This document shows, one piece after another, positions 43,185 to 51,877 of a stretch of 57,244 nucleotides of DNA (positions within the stretch are counted from its first letter, which is position 1; every line of letters starts with the position of its first letter). The stretch is from assembly GCA_963169165.1 (NCBI GenBank), contig CAUJFL010000144.1, positions 1-57,244 of the forward strand. The letters run 5' to 3'. The notes beneath the pieces are model-generated. The model searched no databases. It was given only the letters and a program-made list of their open reading frames with translations, and was not told the origin of the DNA. The DNA is from Myxococcota bacterium. GTDB lineage: Bacteria > Myxococcota_A > Polyangia > Polyangiales > Polyangiaceae. Both the position numbers and the translations under genes were made by a program.

Positions 43185-43366
43185 CGGTACCGCAACGCTA
43201 GCGTCGCTCGGCGCCCGGAGAAAGTCGGAGGTGGTTCGTCGTCGTGGCCGCGCTCTGTTGCGCATGGCCCCGCTCCCGCGCTCCGCGGGAGGCGGTCGGG
43301 CTCCGGGTGCTCGGGCGTCGGCCGACTTGGCCCCTCGCAGGGCGCGCGCGTAGCCTGAGCGCGTCG

Positions 43367-43852
43367 ATGTCACCGACCATCGTGGACCTCCTGGCGGCAA
43401 CGAAGACGGTGATCGGGAAGGGACGCCGCAGCGTGCTGCAGGGATCGGCGCGCCTCGACTTCCGGCTGAAGTCCGGGCTTGACGGACGCTTCCACGCCTT
43501 CGTTCGGGTGAACGAGCGGCTGAGCGAGCACTTCTCCATCGGCCTGCGGTATGAAGCTGACTTCGGACATCTCCGGGTGAACGGGGATCACGGCGCGCAC
43601 CGGAATCCCGATGGCCTGCTGATCACGACCGGGCCTCACGTGCACATGTTTCGGGCCCCGGCGCGAGATCAAGCGCCGAAGGACGGAGCGGAGCCGAAGT
43701 GGGCGTGGCCTCTCCCACCGGACACCGTCGCGCTGAACGTGGCGTGGAGGACATTCCGCGACCTTGCGTCCGTCACGAGCACGGGTGACGCTGACCGAAA
43801 GGTCGCGGCGATGTATGCCGCCTCCGCGCAGCTCCCCTTCGACGACCTATGA
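43367..43852 (+). CDS. DUF6978-like protein, first gene of a two-gene module
   Basis: 161 residues from the ATG at 43367. The order RLDFRLKSG, then HAFVRVNERLSEHFSIGLRYE, FGHLRVNGDHGAHRNPDGL and ITTGPHVHMF, and a late KWAWPLPPDT resembles DUF6978 proteins (GPxHxNPDG and THxHxY motifs). These His/Asn/Asp-rich motifs recall nuclease-like sites, but activity is not established. Base composition is a little lower in G+C than the flanks. Its stop overlaps the following DUF1828 gene, the usual DUF6978-DUF1828 pairing seen in mobile and phage-linked loci. Confidence 0.6.
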   Translation: MSPTIVDLLAATKTVIGKGRRSVLQGSARLDFRLKSGLDGRFHAFVRVNERLSEHFSIGLRYEADFGHLRVNGDHGAHRNPDGLLITTGPHVHMFRAPARDQAPKDGAEPKWAWPLPPDTVALNVAWRTFRDLASVTSTGDADRKVAAMYAASAQLPFDDL

Positions 43853-44622
43853 CCCCGACCGCAGCATCCCTCCGCAGCGCCTTCATGCACGGACTCGACG
43901 CGTCCGCGCGGGTCCGCGCTCGTCGACCGAGCGTCTTCCAGGTCGATCTGCCTGCGTTCATGGGCGACGGTGACGCGGCAGAGATCTACGTCAGACTGGG
44001 GAAGCGCGGCGCCGTGGTGCTCACCGACATGGGCTCGACGCTGATGCGGATGAGCTACCACCAGGACCCGTCCGACGAGGCCGTCAGCCAGCTCGAGAGC
44101 CTGGCTGAGCAGCAGGGGTTCCGCATCGAAGACGGAGAGGTGATGGCCGAGGTGGCTGTCGGGGACATCATGGGGGCCACGCTGGGGCTCCTGCAAATCG
44201 AGGCGAAGGCCGAGCGGCTCGCCGTGGTCACGAAGCGTCGAACGAGCGAGGTGGCGGCGTTTCGCGAGCAGGTGCTCGAGCTGCTCCGCGATGTTTTTCC
44301 TGGGGCGATGATGGAGCCCTTCTTCGACAGACAGACCGATCCCGAAGCGCTCTACAAGGTGGACGCCCTCATCGAGCGCCCGACGCCGCTCGCCGTCGCG
44401 GTGGTTCCTGGCGATCTGGACGCCGAGCGAGCCGTCGGCGCGAAGCTGATGCTCCAAGCGGTGGCCCCGCCGAGGACCAGGTGGGTCGCGGTGCCGCGTG
44501 ACATGGAGCGGCTGGCGAGCAAGACTCGAAGGAGGCTCGTGCGGGAGTTTCTCCCTGCCGCGTCCTCGTTCGACGACGACCGGACCATCGTTCGTGACCG
44601 CCTGCTCGATCTGGCTGCCTGA
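43849..44622 (+). CDS. DUF1828 (with DUF1829-like C-terminus) protein, second gene of module
   Basis: 257 residues. The N-terminal DUF1828 region has IYVRLGKRGAVVLTDMGSTLMRMSY (the family core is a short alternating beta-hairpin, YVxxxxGGxxLTDDGxT). The C-terminal half (VDALIERPTPLAVAVVP, RTRWVAVPRDMERLASKTRRRL) matches the DUF1829-like segment that follows DUF1828 in longer members. Function is unassigned. It overlaps its partner by four bases. The next gene is convergent and about 105 bases away. Confidence 0.75.
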   Translation: MTPTAASLRSAFMHGLDASARVRARRPSVFQVDLPAFMGDGDAAEIYVRLGKRGAVVLTDMGSTLMRMSYHQDPSDEAVSQLESLAEQQGFRIEDGEVMAEVAVGDIMGATLGLLQIEAKAERLAVVTKRRTSEVAAFREQVLELLRDVFPGAMMEPFFDRQTDPEALYKVDALIERPTPLAVAVVPGDLDAERAVGAKLMLQAVAPPRTRWVAVPRDMERLASKTRRRLVREFLPAASSFDDDRTIVRDRLLDLAA

Positions 44623-44727
44623 AGCTTGACCGGGTTCGACCCGGCTCGCGCTTGCGCTCGGGTAAGTCGCAGGACGCAAGCAGTTCGCCCCCCGCGCCGA
44701 AGTTCCCGTGAGGTTCGTGATCAGTGT

Positions 44728-45383
44728 TCACGGGCTGCTCAGCCTGGCCACCGCGACCAGCGCGCTGTCATCCGCCACGTCGTCCGGGAAGACCCCGCCC
44801 CGGACGACCGCCTCCGGGAAGCGGCGCTCGAGGCTCGCCACCGCGCGGGGCAGCTGTCGGATCGAGCGCGCGCCGCCGCACGCCACGAAGAAGCCCAGCC
44901 GCCCCGCGGCCTCGAACCTCGGAGTCGGCGCTCCGTGGTGCACCCATGAGTCGACGTCGGCGGCGACGTAAGCTCGCGCCTCCGTGGACCTGGCGAGGAA
45001 CGCGTGCGCCTCCGAGTCGTAGCAGCCGAGGTGTCCCCACCCGAGCATCCAGCGCAGGCTGCCCTCGCCGACTCCTCCGCCGAGGCGACCCGCAGGGGCA
45101 TCGGGGAGGAACGCGCGGGCCGCACCCGCATCCGACGCGCCCCCAGCGTCGCGACCACCGACGCGCCGCGCGCGATCCCGACCTCGACCTCGATCAGCGG
45201 GTCCGCGACCGTCGCGTACTGGCGGGGGCCTGCGAGCCGCCAGCCATCACCCGATGAGACCGCCTCCCAGTGCGTCGGTGCGTACTGGGGGAGCGAGTCG
45301 ACCAGGGCGCGCGCGTCCGCGTCGCGTGCCGTGATCTCGACGCGCCACGCGCTCCCACCGCACGTCACGTTCTCCATGACCAC
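44728..45383 (-). pseudogene. Frameshifted hypothetical gene (or assembly error)
   Basis: Two overlapping frames together read as one protein. From the ATG at 45383 (MVMENVTCGGSAWRVEITARD...) the frame is good to about residue 80; thereafter the plausible sequence (FLPDAPAGRLGGGVGEGSLRWMLGWGHLGCYDSEAHAFL...) lies in another frame, ending at 44728. One extra C in the CCCCC run at 45140-45144 (one extra G in coding sense) would join the frames smoothly into about 218 residues. No family recognised. The second part has a compact, ordered composition, arguing that the gene was functional recently. Confidence 0.6.
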
Positions 45384-46034
45384 CTCGCCAGCGCGCCGCC
45401 CGACAGTTGCAAAGTCAATGTTCGTGAAACCATGAGCTCACCTCCGAGTGCTCCGCACGGACAGAGCACGACAGCCCCGGCGGCCCCAGCGCCGGGGTGG
45501 CTTCGCCAGTGGACGCCGTGTGGCGCTTCGCGCCGCGCCCTCGGGGCCAACACTTGCGCTCCCGAGGTGACATGATGCCTACCACACAGTAGGAGCCCAC
45601 GCCGCGCGGACACGGGCGCGCAGGGACAGCAAACGCCCGCCCGCCGCGCGCGTCGTGAGCGTTGAGCACGCCCGTAGTCACCCGAACCGCCCGCGCACGA
45701 ACCCCGGCTCGACAGCCGTCCCGTCAGTGGCGCCCGCGCACGCGCTCGCGTCGTCCGCGCCTCCTTGCGCAGCACGGCGCTCATCCAGTACGGCGAGCTG
45801 CGCTCGGGTACGGGATGTGTAAAGCGCGGTGACCGTGGCGGCGAACCGCCAAGTCAAAGGCGACGACAGCGCGTCGTCGCGCGGAGGCCACGCTGCCCGA
45901 GAACACTGACCCCCCCTCCGTTCCCGCGACATCTGGCGGCACCGCAGGGGAACTCCAGCTTTCCGCCCCAGAACACCGCGGCCTCTCCGACGCGGCCCGC
46001 GCGCTGGTGTCCATGCGCGGGCGCTGAGGACCGC
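45384..46034. other. Gene-poor 650-bp stretch between the frameshifted gene and the MopE-like gene
   Basis: I see no convincing gene. Reading frames here are short and Arg-rich with no start context. It holds an 8-bp hairpin (45475-45482 with 45490-45497) and a 7-bp inverted repeat (45861-45867 with 45873-45879), and around 45430-45475 a stretch that resembles, loosely, REP-type palindromic elements. The promoter of the frameshifted gene should be near 45400-45450. Confidence 0.5.
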
Positions 46035-49000
46035 TCATTTGCAGGACTGCGTGATCTTCTTGACCGCGAACCAGGTGCACGAGCCGGGGTCACTGCTGCT
46101 GCAGTGGCACGGCACCTCGAGGATGCTGCTCCCGCACTCGGGCACGCGCGTGAAGGCGCCATCCTGGTAAATCAGGAAGCTCGGCGCCAACATCTCGGGT
46201 GGCCCGTCGTACGTCTCGTGGTCGCACGCGAAATACAGGCGCTTCGTCTGGCCCGGCGACGACGTGAACTGCTGGCAGTAGGAGAGCCAGTTGTTGCTGC
46301 TGCTCGTCGAGCAGCTCTTGCCGCTCGGCAACTTCTGGGTCGACACGGGGCAGGACGAGCCGCTGCAAGAGTTGGTTCGCTCCTCCGTGCCGTCACAGTT
46401 GCGATCGAAGCTACCGTGCAGCTCCGACGTGCCAGACGACCCCGGGGCATCCGGCCACGTGCCCGCGTCGCAAGCGGCGGCGCCCGACATGTTGCATTGC
46501 TGGGTGCCGGTCTTGTAGCAGGACCCGAGGAGGCCGTTGTCGCACGCCGTGCCGACCGAGAACCCTTCGTCGACGCCAGCCGTGCAGTTGTTGTCCGCGC
46601 CGTCGCAGATCTCGGTCGCGCCGCTGTTGATCGCGGGGAGCAGGTCGTCGCAGTCGACGTTCGCCTTGCCGCCCGTGCACTGCGTCTCGAGCCTGAGACC
46701 GGTGAGGTCGGAAGACGGGCACTTCATCTGGCCGCAGCTACCCGCGCAGTGGCCGTCCTGGTCGACGTCCGCGCAGAAGGGGAGCAAGTTCTCGTCGCCG
46801 ATGCACGTGCCCCAGTTGCCGCTGGTGCAGGTGCGGCTCCCCTTGCCGCAGGTGCCACAGGTCTCGGTCTGGCTGCCGTTGCAGCCGCAGTCGCCCTGCC
46901 CGATCACGTTCGTCTTGCCGTTGCAATCGTAGTCCAGGCCGTCGCCGTTGCAGATCTCGGTCGGCTGGGCCCCCTGGCCCCCCGTGCAGAGGTTCCACGA
47001 GCCGAGCACGCAGTTCTGGGAGCCCCACGCGCACTGGCCCGACAGCGGGTCGCCCGGGACCTTCCCGGCGGGGTAGAGCGCGCCCGACGGCGCACACGGC
47101 CGGACCTCGCCCGAGACGCAGTTGCACTCGCCCGCGCCGACCGCGTTGGTCTTGCCGCTGCAGTTGTGGTCCTTGCCGTCTCCGTTGCAGACCTCGGCCG
47201 CCAGGCCGGGGTTGATGAGGCCGTCGGTGTCATCGCAGTCCCTGCCGGCGGGCTGCGCGAACCCGATGCACTGGGTGCGCTCCTTCCACTTGTGGATCGC
47301 GTCCGGGAAAGCCCCAGGGCACAGGTCGGTCTGGCACGCGTTCAGCTCACAGAACCCGTCCGAGTCGTCATCGGGGCAGTAGTCGACGTGCGGCTTCTCC
47401 TGGCCTCCGCTGCAAGCGCCCCAGGTGCCGCCCGCCACGCAGGTCTGGGTCCCCTCGTTGCACTTGCTCGCGGAGCCGCACGCTTGCGTGCTGCTCACGG
47501 GCGAGCAGCCGCAGCCGGTGTCGGCCGACCCATCGCAGTCGTAGTCGTGACCGTTGCAGAGGTCCGTCCCGCCCGGATAGACGGCGGCCGGCTTGTTCCC
47601 CTTCTCGGAGCCGCCCTGGCCCGGGTGGTCCTTGCAGTCGTTGTTGGAGATCGCGATGTCCGTCCACATCGTCGCCGAGCACGCTGGCGGGGGGCACACG
47701 GGCGGCGCGCCCTCGGAGGGCACGCCGGCGCAGAAGTCGGACGGCAGGCCCGTCGTCGTCGCGGTCACGCACGCGGCGGGGATGGTCGTCGGTCGGTTAC
47801 ACGCCTTCGTCGGCGGAACGTCGATGTCGCCGTGCTTGTCGCCGTCGTAGTCGAAGTACCAGAGCTTCGCGTCGACGGCGTGGTCGTCGTCGATGGTCCC
47901 GTTGCAGTCGTCGTCGAGGCCGTTGCACCACTCCTTGGCGCCGGGATAGGCGTCGGCGTCGGCGTCGTTGCAGTCCTTCGAGGGGAAATTGCCGAGCCGC
48001 CATTTGCTGGGGTCACACGCGGCGCAGGACGTCGGGGGCACATCCTGGCACGCCTTCCCCTTGATCGGCGCCTTCGCGTCGGCGTAGCCGTCCGAGTCGC
48101 CGTCGTAGGTCCAGTCGACGGTGTTGGTCGGGGGCAGGGTGTCCTGCATGTCCGCCTTGCCGTCACAATCGTCGTCGATGTTGCCGTTGCAGATCTCGAA
48201 CGGATCGGGGGGCACGACGCCGGTGCACGGCCCCCACTTCCCCTCCTTGTTGCAGGTGCGCGCGCCGAGCTTGCATTTGCCAAGGGGCTTGCCGAGGCCA
48301 TCGAGGACGGGGAAGGTGATGGGCTTGCCGCTCGAGTCGCTCGAGCAGGCCTGCACGTCGTCCGGCGCGCAGGTACACGTCGCGCCGTCCGGCTGGCTCG
48401 CGTCGTCGGGCGTCCCGCTGCAGTCCTGGTCCGCACTGTCGCACGAGGTCGGCTTCCCGTTGCCCGCCGGGCCGTCCCAGGCGCCGGGGTAGGTCGTCTT
48501 GTCTGCGTCGTCGCAGTCGTCGCCGAGCACGACCGCGGCGCCGTTGTTCGCTGTGCATTTGTTCGCGCGGTGGCCGTCGCTGTCGAGGTCCTTCGTCTGG
48601 AGGCGGCACTTCTTTGCGGTCGGGTCGCACGTCCACTCCGCGCAGTTCGCCGGGACCGTCGGGGGGACCGCGTCCGTGCAGTCCTTCGCGGTGGAGCAGG
48701 TGGCTCCGGCGGATCCGCTCGCCCCACCCTGACTGGCGCCTGCTTGACCGGCCCCGCCCGCCGCCTTCCCGCCGGCTCCTGCCCCTCCCTGAGACTGACC
48801 ACCGCCCGCTGTCGCCTTGCCACCGGCGCCGCCGCCCGTCGCGCCTCCCGCGCCGCCGGACATCGCGCCGCCGGACCCGGCGGACGACTTCCCCGCGCTA
48901 CCCGCAGTACCACCGCCGGCACCCGACGGTGACGACTTGCCCGCGCTGCCCGCAGCGCCACCGCCGGCACCCGATGTGCCCGACGAGGGCGGCGGTGCTG

Positions 49001-49097
49001 CCGCGTCCTCGCTCCCGGAACACGCCGCGAGGAGGGACGCGGCCACGATGGACGCCGCGGACAGACGAAGCGCGATGAATCGAGAGTGATGCCCCAT
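46035..49097 (-). CDS. Large Cys-rich lipoprotein with MopE-like metal-binding repeats
   Basis: 1020 residues from the ATG at 49097 (a TTG six bases upstream is possible). The leader ends at LLAAC, a good lipobox. A Gly/Ser/Ala linker of about 90 residues follows. The rest is a series of Cys/Asp-rich units such as DDCDDADKTTYPGAWDGPAGN, DDDCNGTIDDDHAVD, CNGHDYDCDGSADTGC and CDGADNNCTAGVD, i.e. the DCDDxDxxxxPGAxExCNGxDDDCNGxxD pattern of MopE, a copper-regulated surface protein of methanotrophs. Metal binding (Ca2+ or Cu) is inferred from Asp/Asn spacing. It is by far the largest gene in the window. Confidence 0.85.
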   Translation of the reverse strand: MGHHSRFIALRLSAASIVAASLLAACSGSEDAAAPPPSSGTSGAGGGAAGSAGKSSPSGAGGGTAGSAGKSSAGSGGAMSGGAGGATGGGAGGKATAGGGQSQGGAGAGGKAAGGAGQAGASQGGASGSAGATCSTAKDCTDAVPPTVPANCAEWTCDPTAKKCRLQTKDLDSDGHRANKCTANNGAAVVLGDDCDDADKTTYPGAWDGPAGNGKPTSCDSADQDCSGTPDDASQPDGATCTCAPDDVQACSSDSSGKPITFPVLDGLGKPLGKCKLGARTCNKEGKWGPCTGVVPPDPFEICNGNIDDDCDGKADMQDTLPPTNTVDWTYDGDSDGYADAKAPIKGKACQDVPPTSCAACDPSKWRLGNFPSKDCNDADADAYPGAKEWCNGLDDDCNGTIDDDHAVDAKLWYFDYDGDKHGDIDVPPTKACNRPTTIPAACVTATTTGLPSDFCAGVPSEGAPPVCPPPACSATMWTDIAISNNDCKDHPGQGGSEKGNKPAAVYPGGTDLCNGHDYDCDGSADTGCGCSPVSSTQACGSASKCNEGTQTCVAGGTWGACSGGQEKPHVDYCPDDDSDGFCELNACQTDLCPGAFPDAIHKWKERTQCIGFAQPAGRDCDDTDGLINPGLAAEVCNGDGKDHNCSGKTNAVGAGECNCVSGEVRPCAPSGALYPAGKVPGDPLSGQCAWGSQNCVLGSWNLCTGGQGAQPTEICNGDGLDYDCNGKTNVIGQGDCGCNGSQTETCGTCGKGSRTCTSGNWGTCIGDENLLPFCADVDQDGHCAGSCGQMKCPSSDLTGLRLETQCTGGKANVDCDDLLPAINSGATEICDGADNNCTAGVDEGFSVGTACDNGLLGSCYKTGTQQCNMSGAAACDAGTWPDAPGSSGTSELHGSFDRNCDGTEERTNSCSGSSCPVSTQKLPSGKSCSTSSSNNWLSYCQQFTSSPGQTKRLYFACDHETYDGPPEMLAPSFLIYQDGAFTRVPECGSSILEVPCHCSSSDPGSCTWFAVKKITQSCK

Positions 49098-49098
49098 G

Positions 49099-49320
49099 AT
49101 CAAGGACTATCACGACTTGCCCTGTGGCAGGATCTCGGGTCGGTCTCGGCCGGCGCCGCGCGGGCGCGACCGCCCACGACAGCCCGTGCGCTTCGCTCTT
49201 CCGCATCCCCTCTCGGGCGAGGAACGCGAAGAACACGCGCACGCGGACGGCGACGTCCAGGCACGCGGCGAGCCGTGCTTCCTCGTCGGGCCGCAGCAAC
49301 GCCTTCGGCCTCTTGCTCGA
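49099..49320 (-). pseudogene. Tyrosine recombinase (phage-type integrase) remnant
   Basis: On the minus strand, an about 74-residue stretch reads RPKALLRPDEEARLAACLDV, then VRVFFAFLAREGMRKSEAHGLSWA and degenerates to VVIVLDH. EGMRxSEAxGL carries the first catalytic Arg of tyrosine recombinases, and the VxLD strand follows it in intact family members. The N-terminal core-binding half and the C-terminal HxLRH/Y region are absent. It lies between the MopE-like and GNAT genes and ends only 12 bases from the GNAT stop. The frame lies in the shadow of no intact gene. Confidence 0.6.
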
Positions 49321-49331
49321 GCGGTGACGCG

Positions 49332-49814
49332 TCAGAGCGTCTTGAACATGGTGAGCGCGTCGACGTAGCCCTTCGTCGGGTGCAGGAACGCGAGGGGCGA
49401 TCGCCCGACGATCTCGAACCCGAGCGACTGCCAGAGCTTCACGGCCCGCTCGTTCGTGCTGACGACGAAGTTGAACTGCATCGCGCGGTAGCCCTTCGAG
49501 CGCGCGTACTCCATCGAGTGCTCGCACATCCGCCGCGCGACGCCTCGGCCCATGGCCTTGGCGCTCGTCATGTAGCCGCAGTTGCAGACGTGGCGCCCAC
49601 CGCCGAGCTGGTTCGTACGGAGGTAGTACGTGCCGAGGATGACGCCGTCCTCTTCGAACACGAACGTGTCCTTGTCCGGCGCGAGCCAGTAGGCCAGCGC
49701 GTCCGCCTCGCTCATCTCCGAGTCGAGCGCGTAGGTCGCCCCATCGCGGATCGTCGGGAGGATGATCTCGGCGATCGCCTTGGCGTCGCTGGCTTCGGCC
49801 CTTCGGATGCTCAC
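49332..49814 (-). CDS. GNAT family N-acetyltransferase
   Basis: 160 residues if started at the GTG at 49814 (SIRRAEASDAKAIAEI), with an upstream reading that looks non-coding. The acetyl-CoA pyrophosphate loop is CGYMTSAKAMGRGVARRM, and the last strands YRAMQFNFVVSTNERAVKLWQSLGFEIVG are standard GNAT motif B. Substrate unknown: an amine of a small molecule or protein N-terminus. It is co-directional with the MopE-like gene and next to the integrase remnant. Confidence 0.88.
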   Translation of the reverse strand: MSIRRAEASDAKAIAEIILPTIRDGATYALDSEMSEADALAYWLAPDKDTFVFEEDGVILGTYYLRTNQLGGGRHVCNCGYMTSAKAMGRGVARRMCEHSMEYARSKGYRAMQFNFVVSTNERAVKLWQSLGFEIVGRSPLAFLHPTKGYVDALTMFKTL

Positions 49815-50087
49815 ACCGAAGGCCCTACCACTTCGACCGGGATCCTGTCCTCCGCCCGCGCAGCTCGTCACCGCGACCTTCGACGGCCCCGCCGCCGAGG
49901 AGCGCGAGACGGGCTGGAGCAACGCTCCGTACGAGTAGAGGACGAGGCCGGGGGTGATCATGGCGGGGTCGACGAGTGAATTTCGGGAGAGGTGGTGTCG
50001 GAGTCTCTGGAATCAACATTGCGGGAGCGGAGCGCGCGCGAGGCAGCTTGTCGTTGCGCCGGTTTCGTACGAAGCCTGTCCCTCTCG

Positions 50088-51854
50088 ATGCGCCGCCTCC
50101 TCCCTCACCTGTTGGCCCTGTCCGTCGCCGCGGCCGCGGGCTGCAAAGACACGCCCAAGCTCGGCCCCGCGCCGGTCGCGTCGATGACGCCGGTCCCCGC
50201 GCCCGCGGGCCTCGTCGCCGAGGTGCTGATCCCCAGGCCCGCGCAGACCTGGCAGCGGGCGCGCGCGCTCGTGGGCGGACCGGCGGCGATGCTGCCGCAG
50301 TCGTTCGGCATGGGCGCCGCGATGTTGCTGGGCCTCTCGCCCAAGGTCGCCGAGCTGATCGACGGCGACGTGCCCGCGGTGGGCGCCGCGACCAGCGACG
50401 GCGCGGTCGAGCTGGCGGTGCTCGCGATCCACGTCCGCGACGGCAAGAAGGTGCTCGACGACATGACCGCGGGCCCGCAGGCCAAGCACCTCGCCCGCGT
50501 CGACGAGGTGTCGAAGGTCACGCTCATCGAGCCGAAGCCTGGCGAGACGTCGCTCAACGCCTCGATGGGCGTCCTCGGCAACTATCTCCTGCTCGGCTAC
50601 GCGCCCGACGCGCTGCTCAAGGTCGGCCCGTACGCCGCGCGCACCGTCTCGACGCGCGCGATGCCGACCGAGGACGTGGTCGTCGTCAGCCAGAAAGAGG
50701 CGCTCGGCGGCCCGGTGCGCGCGCGCATCCGCGGCTGGTGGCGCGACGCGAAGAAGACCCTCGAGGAGGCCGACCAGCGAGACCGCGCGCGCCACGGCGG
50801 CAAGGAGCCCACGTTCGCCGATCCCAAGGCCGCCGTCGCCAAGGCCGATCAGACCTTCGCGTCGCTGTTCGCGCTGCTCGGCGATCTCGACGAGGCGCGC
50901 GTCGCGCTGTCGATGGACGACGCCGGCGCCCACCTGGCCGCGCGCGTGAAGCCTGCGTCCAAGGACGGCCCCGCGTCGATCGAGATCGGCGCGCTGACCG
51001 TCGGCGACGCGAAGCCGCTCGCCGAGCTGCCCGACGACGTCAGCGTCGCCGTGCTCAGCCGCGACACCCAGGAGCTCCGCAAGCGCGGCGCCGACGATCA
51101 ACTGATCGCGATCGACAACCTGTTCCAGGGCAAGCTCGCCGACGACGACAAGAAGAAGGTGCGTGAGCTGCTCGACACCTGGACGCGCGGGCGCGGCGAC
51201 TGGCTCGGCGTCGGCGCGTCGTTCTACGGCTCACGCCGCGTGTATGGCCGGGTCGCGGTCGCCGACGAGAAGGCGTTCGACGCGGGGCTGAAGGGCACGC
51301 TCGAGCTGCTGAAGGTGCCGGCGTTTCGAGATCCGCTGAAGCACTGGCTCGGTGAGCTGCGCGTCTTGCCCGCCACGTCGCTCGACGACAAGGCGGGGAC
51401 GCTCGTGAAGATCGAGCGCCAGCCCCCGCCTCCCGAGAAGAAGCCCGACAGCAAGGACAAATCTGATAAACTTTACAAGCGCCCCGTGGAGAAGCCGGCG
51501 CTGCAGAAATTCGAGCTCGCGTGGTCGATCGCGGACGCGACCGCGTCGTTCGTCGTCTCGGACGCTGGCCGCGACTCGCTGCGCGACCTCGCGAAGGCGA
51601 AGGAGGCCGGGCTCGGCGGCGATCCCGAGATCAAGCGCGCGCTCGACTCGGTGAAGGGCGACGCGGCGTTCGTGATGCTCGTCCTGCCGATGCGCACGTT
51701 CGCGGGCCTGATGATGGCGCGCGTCCCGAAGGAGGCGCCGCCGCCCGCGCCGATCCTGCTGTCGCTCGGGCGCCGCGGCTCCGACGGCTACCTGCAGCTC
51801 GACGCCGCGACGCTCGCCGTGCGCGAGCTCGCGAAGATCCGCAGCGTCCAGTAG
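50088..51854 (+). CDS. Hypothetical lipoprotein
   Basis: 588 residues from the ATG at 50088; the signal ends at AAAGC (Cys19), a good lipobox. The mature chain is mixed alpha/beta with long amphipathic helices and contains many Lys/Asp-rich stretches; a Pro/Lys linker lies near residues 450-470 (PPPPEKKPDSKDKSDK). No domain is recognised; the pattern of two similar halves (VSKVTLIEPKPG, VALSMDDAGAHLAARVKP) could be DUF3352-like, an exported family of unknown role, but I am not certain. A local cluster of AT-rich codons is at 51456-51479. Confidence 0.72.
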   Translation: MRRLLPHLLALSVAAAAGCKDTPKLGPAPVASMTPVPAPAGLVAEVLIPRPAQTWQRARALVGGPAAMLPQSFGMGAAMLLGLSPKVAELIDGDVPAVGAATSDGAVELAVLAIHVRDGKKVLDDMTAGPQAKHLARVDEVSKVTLIEPKPGETSLNASMGVLGNYLLLGYAPDALLKVGPYAARTVSTRAMPTEDVVVVSQKEALGGPVRARIRGWWRDAKKTLEEADQRDRARHGGKEPTFADPKAAVAKADQTFASLFALLGDLDEARVALSMDDAGAHLAARVKPASKDGPASIEIGALTVGDAKPLAELPDDVSVAVLSRDTQELRKRGADDQLIAIDNLFQGKLADDDKKKVRELLDTWTRGRGDWLGVGASFYGSRRVYGRVAVADEKAFDAGLKGTLELLKVPAFRDPLKHWLGELRVLPATSLDDKAGTLVKIERQPPPPEKKPDSKDKSDKLYKRPVEKPALQKFELAWSIADATASFVVSDAGRDSLRDLAKAKEAGLGGDPEIKRALDSVKGDAAFVMLVLPMRTFAGLMMARVPKEAPPPAPILLSLGRRGSDGYLQLDAATLAVRELAKIRSVQ

Positions 51855-51877
51855 CGAAGTCTGGTGATCTCTCCAGC

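Noticed and set aside
44630-44644. CCGGGT-TCG-ACCCGG motif resembling a tRNA T-arm
   Set aside because: The stem cannot pair as a T-arm (position 52-62 fails) and there is no cloverleaf or CCA end around it; it may be only a small hairpin.
45430-45475. REP-like palindromic element
   Set aside because: Similarity to REP-type elements is loose and I found no second copy in the window, so no repeat is claimed.
45475-45497. 8-bp hairpin as a terminator
   Set aside because: No T-run and no gene ending upstream on either strand at this place.
45765-48932. Long open plus-strand frame (about 1055 residues) over the MopE-like gene
   Set aside because: It is a low-complexity Arg/Ala/Val antisense frame of a strongly supported minus-strand gene.
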